Notes: generated by a model not told the origin, from the sequence alone. A stretch of 64,000 nucleotides of DNA from Hymenobacter lapidiphilus (GCF_013377885.1 NZ_JABKAU010000010.1:80377-144376); one strand, 5' to 3'. Positions 53,319-61,579 are shown, counted from the stretch's first letter. Numbers and translations are program-made.

Positions 53319-54185
53319 TTACTCAGTGGGAGGCTCCGAAAAGGTGGGCAGTTCCTCTTCGGAGGGCGCTGCCAGTGGGGTATCGGCGCGCCCGTAACGG
53401 GGCGTCCGGGTCGTGGCCCGCTCCCCAATCGGGCCGAGCAGCCAGCCGTACCCCAGCTGCAAGGCTATCCGTGAGCCCCGGTCACGCAGCACGAATCCGC
53501 CTTCCTGAGGCTTGCCGTGAGCGTTCAGGTAAGTCAGCCGCTGGGTACGCATTTCTAGTAACGGCCGCAACCCTTGCGTGTAATCCAGGCTCAAAAGCAG
53601 ATTGCGGTTGGGCGTAAGGGCATAGCGCAACCGAATCCCGCCGTTCAGCAGCCAGGTGTTGCGGTGCAGCTGGTGGCTGGTATACACTACCAACGGCCGG
53701 CCCGGCACGGGTTGCCGCTGGCCCGGATAAAACTCGTGCAGACGGTCAGGTCGGTACGAGCGGGCCAGCCAAGCCACCGCGGCTCCCAAAGTAGCGTCGA
53801 GGCCGAGGCGAGAGCCAAACGTCAGCAAATCGGGGCGGCGCAGGGCCAGGCCGGTTTGCAGCAGCGGCCCCAGTCCGGTACTGGTGCTTGCTTTGCCGTA
53901 TTGGTGCCGATACTGGATACCGGGTTGCATTTCGGTAAGCCCCAGCATAGTTTCCAGTGACAATTGCGGGGCGAGCGGCCAAGCCAGCCGCAACTCGCCC
54001 ATTGGCCAGAAGTATCTATCGGCCCGAAAGCCGGAAGGGGTACCGGCCGAGCGTTGCATGGTCATCAGCGAGTAGGTCGGTCCGACACTCAGGCTCAGTT
54101 GGGGCCGTAGCTGGGCCTGCGCGCCGGTCAGCGGGAGAAGCACCAGCAATGCTCCGCTGGCTATGTAGGTAACGCATGATACCAT
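53319..54185 (-). CDS. Putative outer-membrane beta-barrel protein
   Basis: 288 residues from MVSCVTYIASGALLVLLPLTGAQA; longer starts would run into the terminator hairpin of the neighbouring gene. After the signal peptide come alternating strands with aromatic ends: LRPQLSLSVGPTYSLMTMQR, YFWPMGELRLAWPLAPQLSLETMLGL, LLNGGIRLRYALTPNRNLLLSLDYTQGLRP, RIALQLGYGWLLGP. The pattern is that of 8-12 strand porin-like barrels of Bacteroidota. The tail is acidic and Pro-rich, not the classic aromatic C-terminus, so barrel status is probable only. No partner gene is evident. Confidence 0.65.
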   Translation of the reverse strand: MVSCVTYIASGALLVLLPLTGAQAQLRPQLSLSVGPTYSLMTMQRSAGTPSGFRADRYFWPMGELRLAWPLAPQLSLETMLGLTEMQPGIQYRHQYGKASTSTGLGPLLQTGLALRRPDLLTFGSRLGLDATLGAAVAWLARSYRPDRLHEFYPGQRQPVPGRPLVVYTSHQLHRNTWLLNGGIRLRYALTPNRNLLLSLDYTQGLRPLLEMRTQRLTYLNAHGKPQEGGFVLRDRGSRIALQLGYGWLLGPIGERATTRTPRYGRADTPLAAPSEEELPTFSEPPTE

Positions 54186-54262
54186 CGGAACGCAACAGCT
54201 GAAAGACGATAACGCCAAAAACCATCCCATAACGGCTGCCCGGCTGCCACATTGCTTATGCC

Positions 54263-54302
54263 AAACAAAAAGCCGGCCCCGCGAAGGGCCGGCTTTTTGT
54301 TT
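54263..54302. terminator. Intrinsic terminator
   Basis: Arms 54263-54279 and 54286-54302 (AAACAAAAAGCCGGCCC), 6-base loop, T-tract on both readings. It lies just past the ferredoxin stop (minus strand), so it ends the ferredoxin transcript. Confidence 0.9.
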
Positions 54303-54319
54303 CATAACGGTAACGAATA

Positions 54320-54646
54320 CTACGACTCCTGGGGCATCAGGCGCACCACCAGCCCGTCGATGCGCGGGTTAAGGCGAATCTGGCACGAGAGGCGGCTGCC
54401 CTGCGTCATGATGGGCAGGCTTTCGAGCATAGCCATTTCGTCGTCGGAGGGCTCGGGCAACTCGGGGCCGGCCAGCACCTCTACGTGGCAGGTGCCGCAC
54501 AGCGCCATTCCGCCGCAAGTGGCCTGAATGTCGTAGCCGTCGGCCTTCATGATTTCCATCAGGCTCAGCCCCATATCGGTGGGGCCCACAATTTCGCGGC
54601 GGTGCCCGGGAGACTCCTCCACGTACACCCGTACTTCGTCGGTCAT
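54320..54646 (-). CDS. [2Fe-2S] ferredoxin, adrenodoxin type
   Basis: 108 residues. Cluster ligands in ATCGGMALCGTCHVEV (C-x5-C-x2-C) plus a fourth Cys in SRLSCQIRLNP, the spacing of adrenodoxin/ISC ferredoxins rather than plant type. N-terminus VRVYVEESPGHRREIVGPTDMGLSLMEIM is the beta-grasp core. It transfers single electrons from a reductase to cytoplasmic acceptors. The neighbouring gene encodes a ferredoxin-NADP reductase, its evident partner. A 29-bp palindrome separates them and may alter their expression ratio. Confidence 0.94.
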   Translation of the reverse strand: MTDEVRVYVEESPGHRREIVGPTDMGLSLMEIMKADGYDIQATCGGMALCGTCHVEVLAGPELPEPSDDEMAMLESLPIMTQGSRLSCQIRLNPRIDGLVVRLMPQES

Positions 54647-54660
54647 GCTGTTTGGAGCTA

Positions 54661-54731
54661 TTAGCTGAGAGCTGTTAGCTATTAGCTTTCCGATAAACGA
54701 AAAAAGCTAGTAGCTAACAGCTCTCAGCTAA
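54661..54731. terminator. 29-bp near-perfect palindrome between fdx and fnr
   Basis: Arms 54661-54689 and 54703-54731 with one mismatch, 13-base loop. Arm TTAGCTGAGAGCTGTTAGC resembles the 17668 palindrome. It lies between co-directional genes, so an attenuator or RNA-stability role is possible. Confidence 0.75.
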
Positions 54732-54738
54732 CAGCCAA

Positions 54739-55755
54739 TTAAAGTGTGGGTACCCCGTTCACCGTGGTGTACTTGAGGGTGTATTTTTTGTCGGGGTAAA
54801 TGTACTTGAAGGCGCCCTGGCACATGAGGGCAGCCTCGTGGAAGCCGCACAGAATCAGCTTGAGCTTGCCGGGGTAGGTGTTGATGTCGCCGATGGCATA
54901 GATGCCGGGCACCGAAGTCGAGTAGTCCACGGTGTTCACTTCCACCGCATTGTCGTCGATACCCAGGCCCCACTCGCCAATCGGGCCGAGCTTGGGCGTG
55001 AGGCCGAACAGCGGAATAAACGAATCGATTTCGACCTGCTTGGCCTCACCGCCATTGGCCGTAATGGTAACAGCATTAAGGCGGCCGTTGCCGTGTACGT
55101 GCGTCACGTTGCTGCTGAGCACCAGATTTACCTTGCCAGCCTCGTGCAGCTTCTGCACTTTCTCGGCCGAGTCGGCGGCCCCGCGGAACGTGGTGCCACG
55201 GTGTACCAGCGTCACTTCCTTGGCCACGTTAGCCAGAAAGATGGTCCAGTCGAGGGCCGAGTCGCCACCGCCGGCAATTACCAGGCGCTGGTCGCGGAAG
55301 GCTTCGGGGTCGCGCACCATGTAGTGCACGCCCTTGCCGTTTTCGAAAGTGGTCAGGTCTTCGATGGCGGGCTTGCGGGGCTCAAACGAACCCAGGCCGC
55401 CGGCAATGGCCACGGCCTTGCAGCTGATCTGGGTGCCGTCGGTGGTTTTGAGCTCAAACGAGCCGTCGTCGAGCTTACGGAACTCCTCCACTCGCTCGCC
55501 AAGCGTGAAAGTGGGGTGGAAGGGCTCAATCTGACGCATCAAGTTAGTTACCAGGTCGCCGGCCAGAATCTCGGGGAAGCCCGGGATATCGTAAATCGGC
55601 TTCTTCGGGTAGATTTCCGACAGCTGTCCGCCCACCTGCGGCAGGGCGTCGACTACGTGACAGCGAAGCTTCAATAGCCCGGCCTCAAATACAGCAAACA
55701 GCCCCACTGGGCCAGCCCCGATAATGCAGATATCGGTCGAAATGGAATTGGTCAT
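54739..55755 (-). CDS. Ferredoxin--NADP reductase (thioredoxin-reductase-like type)
   Basis: 338 residues from MTNSISTDICIIGAGPVGLF. FAD motif DICIIGAGPVGLFAVFEAGL, NADP site VIAGGGDSALDWTIFLANVA, C-terminal FAD contact GIYAIGDINTYPGKLKLILCGFHEAALM. The thioredoxin-like CxxC is absent, as in the YumC/Chlorobium-type FNR, and the length fits. It passes electrons from NADPH to ferredoxin. Its 3' neighbour is the ferredoxin. Upstream frame extends to 55971 but lacks family sequence. A hairpin (55776-55800, CGTACGGC arms) lies in the 5' leader of about 110 bases. Confidence 0.93.
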   Translation of the reverse strand: MTNSISTDICIIGAGPVGLFAVFEAGLLKLRCHVVDALPQVGGQLSEIYPKKPIYDIPGFPEILAGDLVTNLMRQIEPFHPTFTLGERVEEFRKLDDGSFELKTTDGTQISCKAVAIAGGLGSFEPRKPAIEDLTTFENGKGVHYMVRDPEAFRDQRLVIAGGGDSALDWTIFLANVAKEVTLVHRGTTFRGAADSAEKVQKLHEAGKVNLVLSSNVTHVHGNGRLNAVTITANGGEAKQVEIDSFIPLFGLTPKLGPIGEWGLGIDDNAVEVNTVDYSTSVPGIYAIGDINTYPGKLKLILCGFHEAALMCQGAFKYIYPDKKYTLKYTTVNGVPTL

Positions 55756-55872
55756 GGAGTAAACGAAAGATAAGCCGTACGGCCCCACCGGAGCCGTACG
55801 CGTAACAACGAAACCGGCTAAATCGTTGGCCGAAAGGCTCGGTAACTCTCGGAGCCAGGTGCTACGCGGCCG

Positions 55873-55880
55873 CAAAGATA
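55873..55880 (-). promoter_or_regulatory. -7 box for the FNR gene
   Basis: CAAAGATA on plus equals TATCTTTG on minus. Transcription from here gives a 5' leader of about 110 bases with a CGTACGGC/GCCGTACG hairpin at 55776-55800. No -33 TTG at the best distance. Confidence 0.5.
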
Positions 55881-56017
55881 CGCAGCCCGCCCGCCTAAAG
55901 CCTATCACAACGGGCATGTATCCACTGTCAGACTCCAGACAACTCCGGCCTATCGTCCGCTGCCGGCACAATTTCTTTTACCACCGCCAGGAACGACGTT
56001 TGTTAATGAGCAATAAA

Positions 56018-56048
56018 AAAGCCCCACAGCACAATGCTGAGGGGCTTT
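56018..56048. terminator. Intrinsic terminator of the tRNA-Arg transcript
   Basis: Stem AAAGCCCCACAGCA (56018-56031) with TGCTGAGGGGCTTT (56035-56048), followed on the minus strand by TTTATTG. It begins five bases past the tRNA 3' end. Confidence 0.85.
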
Positions 56049-56052
56049 CTAG

Positions 56053-56126
56053 TGGTCGTGTAAGGAGTCGAACCTTAAACCTTCTGATTCGTAGTCAGAT
56101 GCTCTATCCAGTTGAGCTACACAACC
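56053..56126 (-). tRNA. tRNA-Arg (anticodon ACG)
   Basis: On the minus strand: acceptor stem GGTTGTG/CACGACC (one G.T pair), D-arm GCTC...GAGC, anticodon stem TCTGA/TCAGA with loop CTACGAA (anticodon ACG), T-arm TAAGG/CCTTA with loop TTCGACT, discriminator A. CCA is not encoded. It decodes CGN arginine codons after A34 deamination. A promoter (56168-56200) and terminator (56018-56048) frame it as a single-gene unit. Confidence 0.97.
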
Positions 56127-56167
56127 TTTTTACCGTTATGCGGATGCGTTTATCCGTTTTGGTTGTG

Positions 56168-56200
56168 CAAAGATAGCAGCTAAAAACCGGGCCGCGCAAA
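56168..56200 (-). promoter_or_regulatory. Promoter of tRNA-Arg
   Basis: On minus: TTTG (56197-56200), 21-base spacer, TATCTTTG (56168-56175). Close to the Bacteroidota consensus; the predicted start leaves a leader of about 35 bases before the mature tRNA. Confidence 0.75.
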
Positions 56201-56240
56201 CCGGGAGGCAAAAAAAGTGTACTGCCAGCCTGCAAACAGC

Positions 56241-56257
56241 TGAATGACAGCCGGATT
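56241..56257. repeat. Possible half-copy of the palindromic repeat
   Basis: ATGACAGCCGGATT is identical to the right-arm end of the 12954 copy (13044-13057). No partner arm is visible here, so this may be a truncated relic; chance is not excluded. Confidence 0.35.
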
Positions 56258-56261
56258 TTTT

Positions 56262-56972
56262 TTATTCCGACACTTCGCTCTGCTTCAAACTGCGCTTCAG
56301 CGCCCGGGTGAACACGAAATACAACCCGAAAGCCGATACGGCCAGCAGTACCGCTACCAGTACTTTGCCGGCCGTGCCCGTATCGGGGCTTTGGATGAGC
56401 AGGAGCACATCCTGGGCTTTAGTGCCGAGCCAGTAGAAGAACAAGGTGCGGGGCAGCATGCCGATAACTGAGGCCGTCAGAAACTGCTGCTTCGGTACAC
56501 CCATTACGGTCAGAATAAACGTAATCATGGCGAAGGGTAGCACCGGCGAGAGGCGCGTGAGTAGCACCAGCCGCCAGCTGTCGGCCCGCATTTCGCCCAT
56601 TACCGCGTGCGCCTTCGGAAACTGCTCCAGCAGCCGGATAAGCTTGCCCTTATCGAGGCTCTGGGCGATGAGGTAGCCTCCGTAGGCGGCCAGCATATAG
56701 GTCAGCAACATCCCCGGAAAGCCCTTCCAGCCGAAGAAAAAGGCCGTAATGAGTACCACTACTGTGGTGTGGGTGAGCGAGAGCGTCATGGTGATGGCGA
56801 CTACCACGAAGTAGAGCAGCATGAGGCCCAGGCTGGGGTTTTGAAGCCAGTGCTGGTTTTCGTGCAGAGTCCAGGTCAGTACGCTGTCGCCGATAATAGG
56901 CAGCACCGTGAGTAGCACCAGGGCAGTAAGCGTGGATTTGTTCTGGCGAAAGAGGGTATTCAGAAATGACAT
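56262..56972 (-). CDS. TVP38/TMEM64 (VTT-domain) membrane protein
   Basis: 236 residues, six or so hydrophobic segments. The VTT (DedA-like) domain shows ITAFFFGWKGFPGMLLTYMLAAYGGYLIAQ and LLTRLSPVLPFAMITFILTVMGVPKQQFL, with the conserved R-x-x-P reentrant loop. VTT proteins act as lipid scramblases or in membrane homeostasis. Single gene, no partner apparent. The start MSFLNTLFRQNKS follows a purine-rich stretch CTCCTTATGTC (read on minus as GACATAAGGAG). Confidence 0.9.
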   Translation of the reverse strand: MSFLNTLFRQNKSTLTALVLLTVLPIIGDSVLTWTLHENQHWLQNPSLGLMLLYFVVVAITMTLSLTHTTVVVLITAFFFGWKGFPGMLLTYMLAAYGGYLIAQSLDKGKLIRLLEQFPKAHAVMGEMRADSWRLVLLTRLSPVLPFAMITFILTVMGVPKQQFLTASVIGMLPRTLFFYWLGTKAQDVLLLIQSPDTGTAGKVLVAVLLAVSAFGLYFVFTRALKRSLKQSEVSE

Positions 56973-57076
56973 AAGGAGAGCAGCAAACGGCGGCCGGCGC
57001 TACGGGGCCGGTCTGCCGCTAAGAACGTAAGAAAGGCGCCAACGGCCGGAACCGCCCCGCGGCCCGCGCCAAAACA

Positions 57077-57108
57077 CACTCCGGCAAAGGAGTGCGTACC
57101 TTTGCCGG
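57077..57108 (+). promoter_or_regulatory. -7 box overlapped by two nested inverted repeats
   Basis: TACCTTTG (57097-57104) lies inside a perfect 10-bp inverted repeat CCGGCAAAGG (57081-57090)/CCTTTGCCGG (57099-57108). A second inverted repeat CACTCC/GGAGTG (57077-57082/57089-57094) overlaps the first. As they cover the -7 box, an operator is more likely than an RNA hairpin. Confidence 0.5.
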
Positions 57109-57144
57109 GCAACTGATTTTTCACCTGTTATTGCTCTCTGCCGC

Positions 57145-58284
57145 ATGAAATTCGGAACCAAAGCTATCCACGCCGGCGTGCATCCCGACCCCGCCACCGG
57201 GGCCATCATGACGCCCATCTACCAGACCTCTACCTACGTTCAGACCTCGCCCGGCCAGCACAAGGGCTACGAATACTCGCGCACCCACAACCCCACCCGC
57301 ACCCAGCTGCAGGATGCGCTGGCGGCCCTCGACAACGGCCAGCACGGGCTGGCCTTTGCTTCGGGCATGGCCGCCATCGACTGCGTAGTGAAGCTGCTGC
57401 AGCCCGGCGACGAAGTTATCTGCACCGACGATCTATATGGCGGCTCCTACCGGCTCTTCACTAAGGTGTACGCGCCCTACGGCATCAACTTCCACTTTGT
57501 GCCCATGCACGACATGGCGGCCGTGGAGGCAGCCGTAACCGAGCGTACGAAGCTGATTTGGGTGGAAACGCCCAGCAACCCACTGCTCAACGTCATCGAT
57601 ATTGAAGCCGCTGCGGCCGTGGCTAAAAAAGCGGGTGCGCTGCTGGCCGTCGATAACACTTTTTCGACGCCTTACCTGCAGAACCCGCTCGACCTGGGTG
57701 CCGATATCGTGGTGTATTCGCTCACTAAGTACATGGGCGGCCACTCCGATACAGTGATGGGCGCGTTGGTTGTCAACGACGGCGAGCTGAATGAAAAGCT
57801 GGCGTTCTACCAGAACTCCTGCGGCGGTACGCCCGGCCCGCAGGACTGTTTCCTGGTGCTGCGCGGCCTCAAAACCCTGCACGTGCGCATGCAGCGCCAC
57901 TGTGAAAACGGCCGCCAGGTAGCCGAGTACCTGCAGCAACACCCGAAAGTAGAGAAGGTGTACTGGCCCGGTCTCGAAAACCACCCCAACCGCGCCGTAG
58001 CCGCCCGGCAGATGCGCGACTTCGGCGGAATGGTGTCGTTTGTGCTCAAAGGTGATAAGCAGGCCGATGCCGTGGCGGTACTCGAAAAGTTCGAGCTCTT
58101 CACGCTGGCTGAAAGCCTGGGCGGCGTCGAAAGCCTCTCGGGCCACCCCGCCAGCATGACGCACGCCAGCATCCCGGCCGAGCAGCGCCGCAAGTCGGGC
58201 CTATCCGACTCGCTCATCCGCCTCAGCGTGGGCATTGAGGACATCGAGGACCTACTGGCTGACCTCAAGCAGGCCATCGGGTAA
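57145..58284 (+). CDS. PLP-dependent cystathionine gamma-synthase/gamma-lyase
   Basis: 379 residues. Cys/Met metabolism PLP family: YEYSRTHNPTRTQLQDALAALDN, SGMAAIDCVVKLLQPGDEVICTDDLYGGSYR, TPSNPLLNVIDI, VDNTFSTPYLQNPLDLGADIVVYSLTKYMGGHSD with the PLP lysine in SLTKY, and ESLGGVESLSGHPASMTH at the substrate end. Distinguishing synthase from lyase is not possible from motifs alone. It acts in methionine/cysteine interconversion in the cytoplasm. Single gene with an unusual inverted-repeat promoter and a long terminator. Confidence 0.92.
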   Translation: MKFGTKAIHAGVHPDPATGAIMTPIYQTSTYVQTSPGQHKGYEYSRTHNPTRTQLQDALAALDNGQHGLAFASGMAAIDCVVKLLQPGDEVICTDDLYGGSYRLFTKVYAPYGINFHFVPMHDMAAVEAAVTERTKLIWVETPSNPLLNVIDIEAAAAVAKKAGALLAVDNTFSTPYLQNPLDLGADIVVYSLTKYMGGHSDTVMGALVVNDGELNEKLAFYQNSCGGTPGPQDCFLVLRGLKTLHVRMQRHCENGRQVAEYLQQHPKVEKVYWPGLENHPNRAVAARQMRDFGGMVSFVLKGDKQADAVAVLEKFELFTLAESLGGVESLSGHPASMTHASIPAEQRRKSGLSDSLIRLSVGIEDIEDLLADLKQAIG

Positions 58285-58302
58285 ATAAGAAGGGCGGGTG
58301 AA

Positions 58303-58379
58303 ACGCGAGGCCCGATAAAAAATAAAGCCCCTGACGCTATTACGGCGTCAGGGGCTTTATTTTTTATCGGGCCTCGCGT
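58303..58379. terminator. 35-bp perfect bidirectional terminator
   Basis: Arms 58303-58337 and 58345-58379, 7-base loop. The inner stem is a classic intrinsic terminator (AAATAAAGCCCCTGACGC); the outer stem adds about 17 bp. Shared by convergent genes. Confidence 0.92.
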
Positions 58380-58428
58380 CTAGAAAAACTCTTGGGCTAT
58401 ACTTCCAGCTTGAAATAATACTTCGCGG

Positions 58429-59436
58429 CTACTTTCCCGCCGAGTTGGAGTCGAGGATTTTGAACAGTTCGTTGAGCTTGGGCGTGAGGATGATTTCGGT
58501 GCGGCGGTTGAGGGCCTTGCTTTCGGGAGAGGAGTTGGGAGCTACAGGCACGTATTGCGAGCGGCCCGAGGCCGTAACGCGCTCCGGAGCCACACCGCCG
58601 GTGGTGAGCAGGCGGGCAATTTCGGTGGCCCGTAGCACGCTCAGGTCCCAGTTATCCGTCATGGCGCCTACAGCCCGGCTGAAAGGTACGTTGTCGGTGT
58701 GGCCTTCCACTACCACGTTCACGTCGGGTTGCTGCTGGAGCACGGTAGCCAGCTGGCGCAACGCATCCTGGCCCTTGGGGTCTACTTTGGTCGAGCCGGT
58801 TTTGAACAGCAGCTGCTCGGAAAGCGACACATACACCTTGCCGTTGCGCATCTCCACCTGCAGTTCGGTGCCTTTAAAGCCGCGCAGCGCGTTGCTCACG
58901 CTGGCCTTGAGGGCGTCCACGGCGCGGTCTTTCTCAGCCAGCGCCTTCTGCAGCTCGCCCAGTTTGGCCTCGCGGGCCGTCAGGTCCTGGTTAAGGCGGT
59001 CGATGTCGGCGCGGCTTTTCTTGAGGCTCTGGTCCAGCTCGCCCAGCTCGGCCTCGCGGCGGGCCAGGTCTTGGGCCACCTTGTTGTAGTCAGTGGTTTT
59101 GTTGGCCAGCGTTCGGTCCGAGTTCTTCAGTAGCCGGTCGTAGCTGTCGGTGAGCTGCTCGTATAGCTGGCGGGTGCGGGCCAGGTTGCGGCCGGTTTCG
59201 GTCGAGTCGTCGGTGAGGCGGCGGTTCTGCAGCCGCAGGCGAGTTAGCTCGTCGCCAGCCTTTTTCAGTTCGGCCACATTCTGGCGGTTCTGGCGCTCAG
59301 CCTCCGTTTTGGCCTGCTCGGTGGCCGACTGGCGGGCCCGCAAATCGTCGTACTTCTTGGAGGCTACGCAGCCGGGCAGGGCCAGAGAGGCCAGTAGGGC
59401 GCCCATTGCCAGGGCGGAAGGAAAGGAGTTCTTCAC
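58429..59436 (-). CDS. OmpA-family lipoprotein with coiled coil
   Basis: 335 residues from a GTG at 59436 (VKNSFPSALAMGALLASLALPGC), which gives a lipoprotein signal with lipobox LPGC; longer frames upstream lack one. Residues about 30-190 form a long coiled coil (EQAKTEAERQNRQNVAELKKAG...). The C-terminal OmpA domain (about 200-330) has LFKTGSTKVDPKGQDALRQLA, VEGHTDNVPF and RATEIARLLTTGGVAPERVTASGRSQYVP, which bind peptidoglycan. Anchors outer membrane to the wall. Single gene, divergent from accD. Confidence 0.9.
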   Translation of the reverse strand: MKNSFPSALAMGALLASLALPGCVASKKYDDLRARQSATEQAKTEAERQNRQNVAELKKAGDELTRLRLQNRRLTDDSTETGRNLARTRQLYEQLTDSYDRLLKNSDRTLANKTTDYNKVAQDLARREAELGELDQSLKKSRADIDRLNQDLTAREAKLGELQKALAEKDRAVDALKASVSNALRGFKGTELQVEMRNGKVYVSLSEQLLFKTGSTKVDPKGQDALRQLATVLQQQPDVNVVVEGHTDNVPFSRAVGAMTDNWDLSVLRATEIARLLTTGGVAPERVTASGRSQYVPVAPNSSPESKALNRRTEIILTPKLNELFKILDSNSAGK

Positions 59437-59659
59437 TGCGAAAACGAGTAGAAAGCCGAAAGAAAATACGGCCGGCTCGCGGCCGGCTTCCGGCAAGATA
59501 CAGTCCGCTGGCCGCTTCGGCCCCAGCCCAGCGGCTAAGCGCACTTTAGCCCGGCGTTTCACGCTTCTGGATTCCGCCGTAACTTGCACCCCCCAACCCG
59601 CGCCCGTTCGGCCGGCGCGGGTCTGTACTTCCTTCTGAACCCACGCCTTTCCGTTACTT

Positions 59660-60535
59660 ATGTCGTCCTGGTTTAATCGCAAAGAAAAAGGCATTGTAAC
59701 GCCTACCGACCAGAAAAAGGAAACCCCCGACGGCCTCTGGTACAAGTGCCCCGAGTGCAAAACGGTGGCTACCATGGTGGAGCACAAGCGCCTGCTCTGC
59801 ACCTGCGGCAACTGCGGCTACCACGACCGGGTGGAGGCCGTCGAGTACTTCAATTTCCTATTCGATGGCGGCCAATTTGAGGAACTCGACGCCAATATGC
59901 ATTCAGCCGATCCGCTGCACTTTGTTGACACCAAAGCGTACCCGCAGCGCCTGGTAGCCACCGAGAAAAGCACCGGCCTGCGCGACGCCGTGCGCACCGC
60001 CCACGGCCAGCTTAATGGCCTGGGCCTGGTAGTGGCAGCCATGGACTTCAAATTTATCGGCGGCTCGATGGGCTCGGTGGTAGGCGAGAAGATTGCCCGC
60101 GCCATCGATTATGCTCGCGAGCACCGTCTGCCCTTCCTCATGATTTCGCGCTCGGGTGGCGCCCGCATGATGGAAGCCGGCTTCTCGCTGATGCAGATGG
60201 CCAAGACCTCGGCCCGGCTGGCACTGCTCTCCGAAGCCGGCCTGCCCTACATCTCCCTGCTCACCGACCCGACCACAGGTGGTGTTACGGCCTCATTTGC
60301 CATGCTCGGCGACTTTAATATTGCTGAGCCCGGCGCGCTCATCGGCTTTGCCGGCCCGCGTGTTATCAAGGAAACCATTGGTAAAGATCTGCCCAAGGGC
60401 TTCCAGAGTGCCGAGTTCGTGCTTGAGCACGGCTTCCTCGACTTTATCGTCGACCGTAAGGAGTTGAAGACGCGGTTGCACACGCTGCTCTCGATGCTGC
60501 AGGCCGGTAAAGGCGCTGAGACGGAGCCTGCTTAG
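59660..60535 (+). CDS. accD: Acetyl-CoA carboxylase carboxyltransferase subunit beta
   Basis: 291 residues. Zn ribbon at the N-terminus: [14 protein letters not shown], then [11 protein letters not shown]. Crotonase-fold part: [31 protein letters not shown], then [54 protein letters not shown]. It forms the carboxyltransferase with AccA and makes malonyl-CoA for fatty acid synthesis. accA is not in this window. A stem-loop terminator (60591-60633) follows. Confidence 0.97.
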   Translation: MSSWFNRKEKGIVTPTDQKKETPDGLWYKCPECKTVATMVEHKRLLCTCGNCGYHDRVEAVEYFNFLFDGGQFEELDANMHSADPLHFVDTKAYPQRLVATEKSTGLRDAVRTAHGQLNGLGLVVAAMDFKFIGGSMGSVVGEKIARAIDYAREHRLPFLMISRSGGARMMEAGFSLMQMAKTSARLALLSEAGLPYISLLTDPTTGGVTASFAMLGDFNIAEPGALIGFAGPRVIKETIGKDLPKGFQSAEFVLEHGFLDFIVDRKELKTRLHTLLSMLQAGKGAETEPA

Positions 60536-60590
60536 GCTGCCTGGCCAGTATTTCAGCCTCCACACTCGATTTTCGGCAAGCTTTTTGGAA

Positions 60591-60633
60591 AGAAGCCCGT
60601 CAGATGCGCTGTAGGCGTCTCGGGCGGGCTTCT
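60591..60633 (+). terminator. Probable intrinsic terminator of accD
   Basis: AGAAGCCCG (60591-60599) with CGGGCTTCT (60625-60633) and an imperfect inner stem. Only a short T-run (TGGTTGTT) follows. Confidence 0.6.
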
Positions 60634-60680
60634 GGTTGTTACAGCAGCTCGCTACCAGAGGCCGGGTATGGATAAGCATC

Positions 60681-60688
60681 TATATTTG
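60681..60688 (+). promoter_or_regulatory. -7 box before the first OmpA zipper gene
   Basis: TATATTTG fits TAnnTTTG, about 80 bases before the ATG at 60768. The -33 position lacks TTG. Confidence 0.5.
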
Positions 60689-60767
60689 CCGAACTTTTTT
60701 TCTCAAACCTAGTAAGTACCTCTGACCAGGTAAACTGACTCTTTCTCTCACCAATCTGTTGAATTTT

Positions 60768-61511
60768 ATGACTTCCCGCACCTCCCTTTTTACTCTTTTG
60801 ATGGCCTTCGTGCTGTTCATCAGCTCCTGCGCCACTTCGCAGCCTCGCAACCCCAACATCCCGGAGGCTGATACCAACGGTACGGGTCCCCGCAAAACCG
60901 GCATGAGCAAAACGGCCAAAGGCGGCATCATCGGTGCTGGTGGTGGCGCAATTGTAGGTGGCGTACTGGGCCGCGTAATTGGTGGCAAGAGCGGCACGGC
61001 TGCTGGTGCTATTATTGGTGCTGCCGTAGGCGGTACGGGCGGTGCCCTGATCGGCCGCAAAATGGACAAGCAGGCCGAAGAGCTGCAGCGCGACATGGCT
61101 AACGCCAAAGTAGAGCGGGTAGGCGAAGGCATCAAGATCACCTTCGATTCGGGCATTCTGTTCGATACCAACAAGAGCGACCTGCGTGCTGCTTCGATGA
61201 CCGAAATCCAGAAGATGGCCGAAACGCTGAAGAAGTACCCCGATACTAACGTGATTGTGGAAGGCCACACCGATGCTTCGGGTTCGGATGCCATCAACAA
61301 CCCGCTTTCGCAGCGCCGGGCCCAGGCCGTGGCTAACTACACCGTTAGCCAGGGCGTAGACGCCAGCCGCGTTTCGACTCAGGGCTACGGCTCGAGCCAG
61401 CCCATTGCCGACAACACGACCGAAGCCGGTAAGCAGGCCAACCGCCGCGTTGAAATTGCCATCTTCGCCAACGAGAAGATGAAGAAGGCCGCCGAAAACG
61501 GTACGCTGTAA
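60768..61511 (+). CDS. OmpA-family lipoprotein with glycine zipper
   Basis: 247 residues from MTSRTSLFTLLMAFVLFISSC (lipobox ISSC); a TTG at 60759 is less likely. A glycine-zipper segment (about 50-100: GGIIGAGGGAIVGGVLGRVIGGKSGTAAGAIIGA) is followed by the OmpA domain with ITFDSGILFDTNKS, VEGHTDASGSDAINNPLSQRRAQAVANYTV, and AGKQANRRVEIAIFANE. Glycine zippers insert in or span membranes, so the protein may anchor or oligomerise there while the OmpA end binds peptidoglycan. It has a paralogue at 62430 and a short relative at 61959. Its own terminator follows. Confidence 0.92.
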   Translation: MTSRTSLFTLLMAFVLFISSCATSQPRNPNIPEADTNGTGPRKTGMSKTAKGGIIGAGGGAIVGGVLGRVIGGKSGTAAGAIIGAAVGGTGGALIGRKMDKQAEELQRDMANAKVERVGEGIKITFDSGILFDTNKSDLRAASMTEIQKMAETLKKYPDTNVIVEGHTDASGSDAINNPLSQRRAQAVANYTVSQGVDASRVSTQGYGSSQPIADNTTEAGKQANRRVEIAIFANEKMKKAAENGTL

Positions 61512-61547
61512 TTATAGGCCGGGCAAAAGCTGCTCGGTTCTGATAAG

Positions 61548-61579
61548 AAAAGCCCCCTCGCTGAGGGGGCTTTTTTTTT
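61548..61579 (+). terminator. Intrinsic terminator
   Basis: AAAAGCCCCCTC (61548-61559), complement 61563-61574, then a run of nine Ts. Confidence 0.92.
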
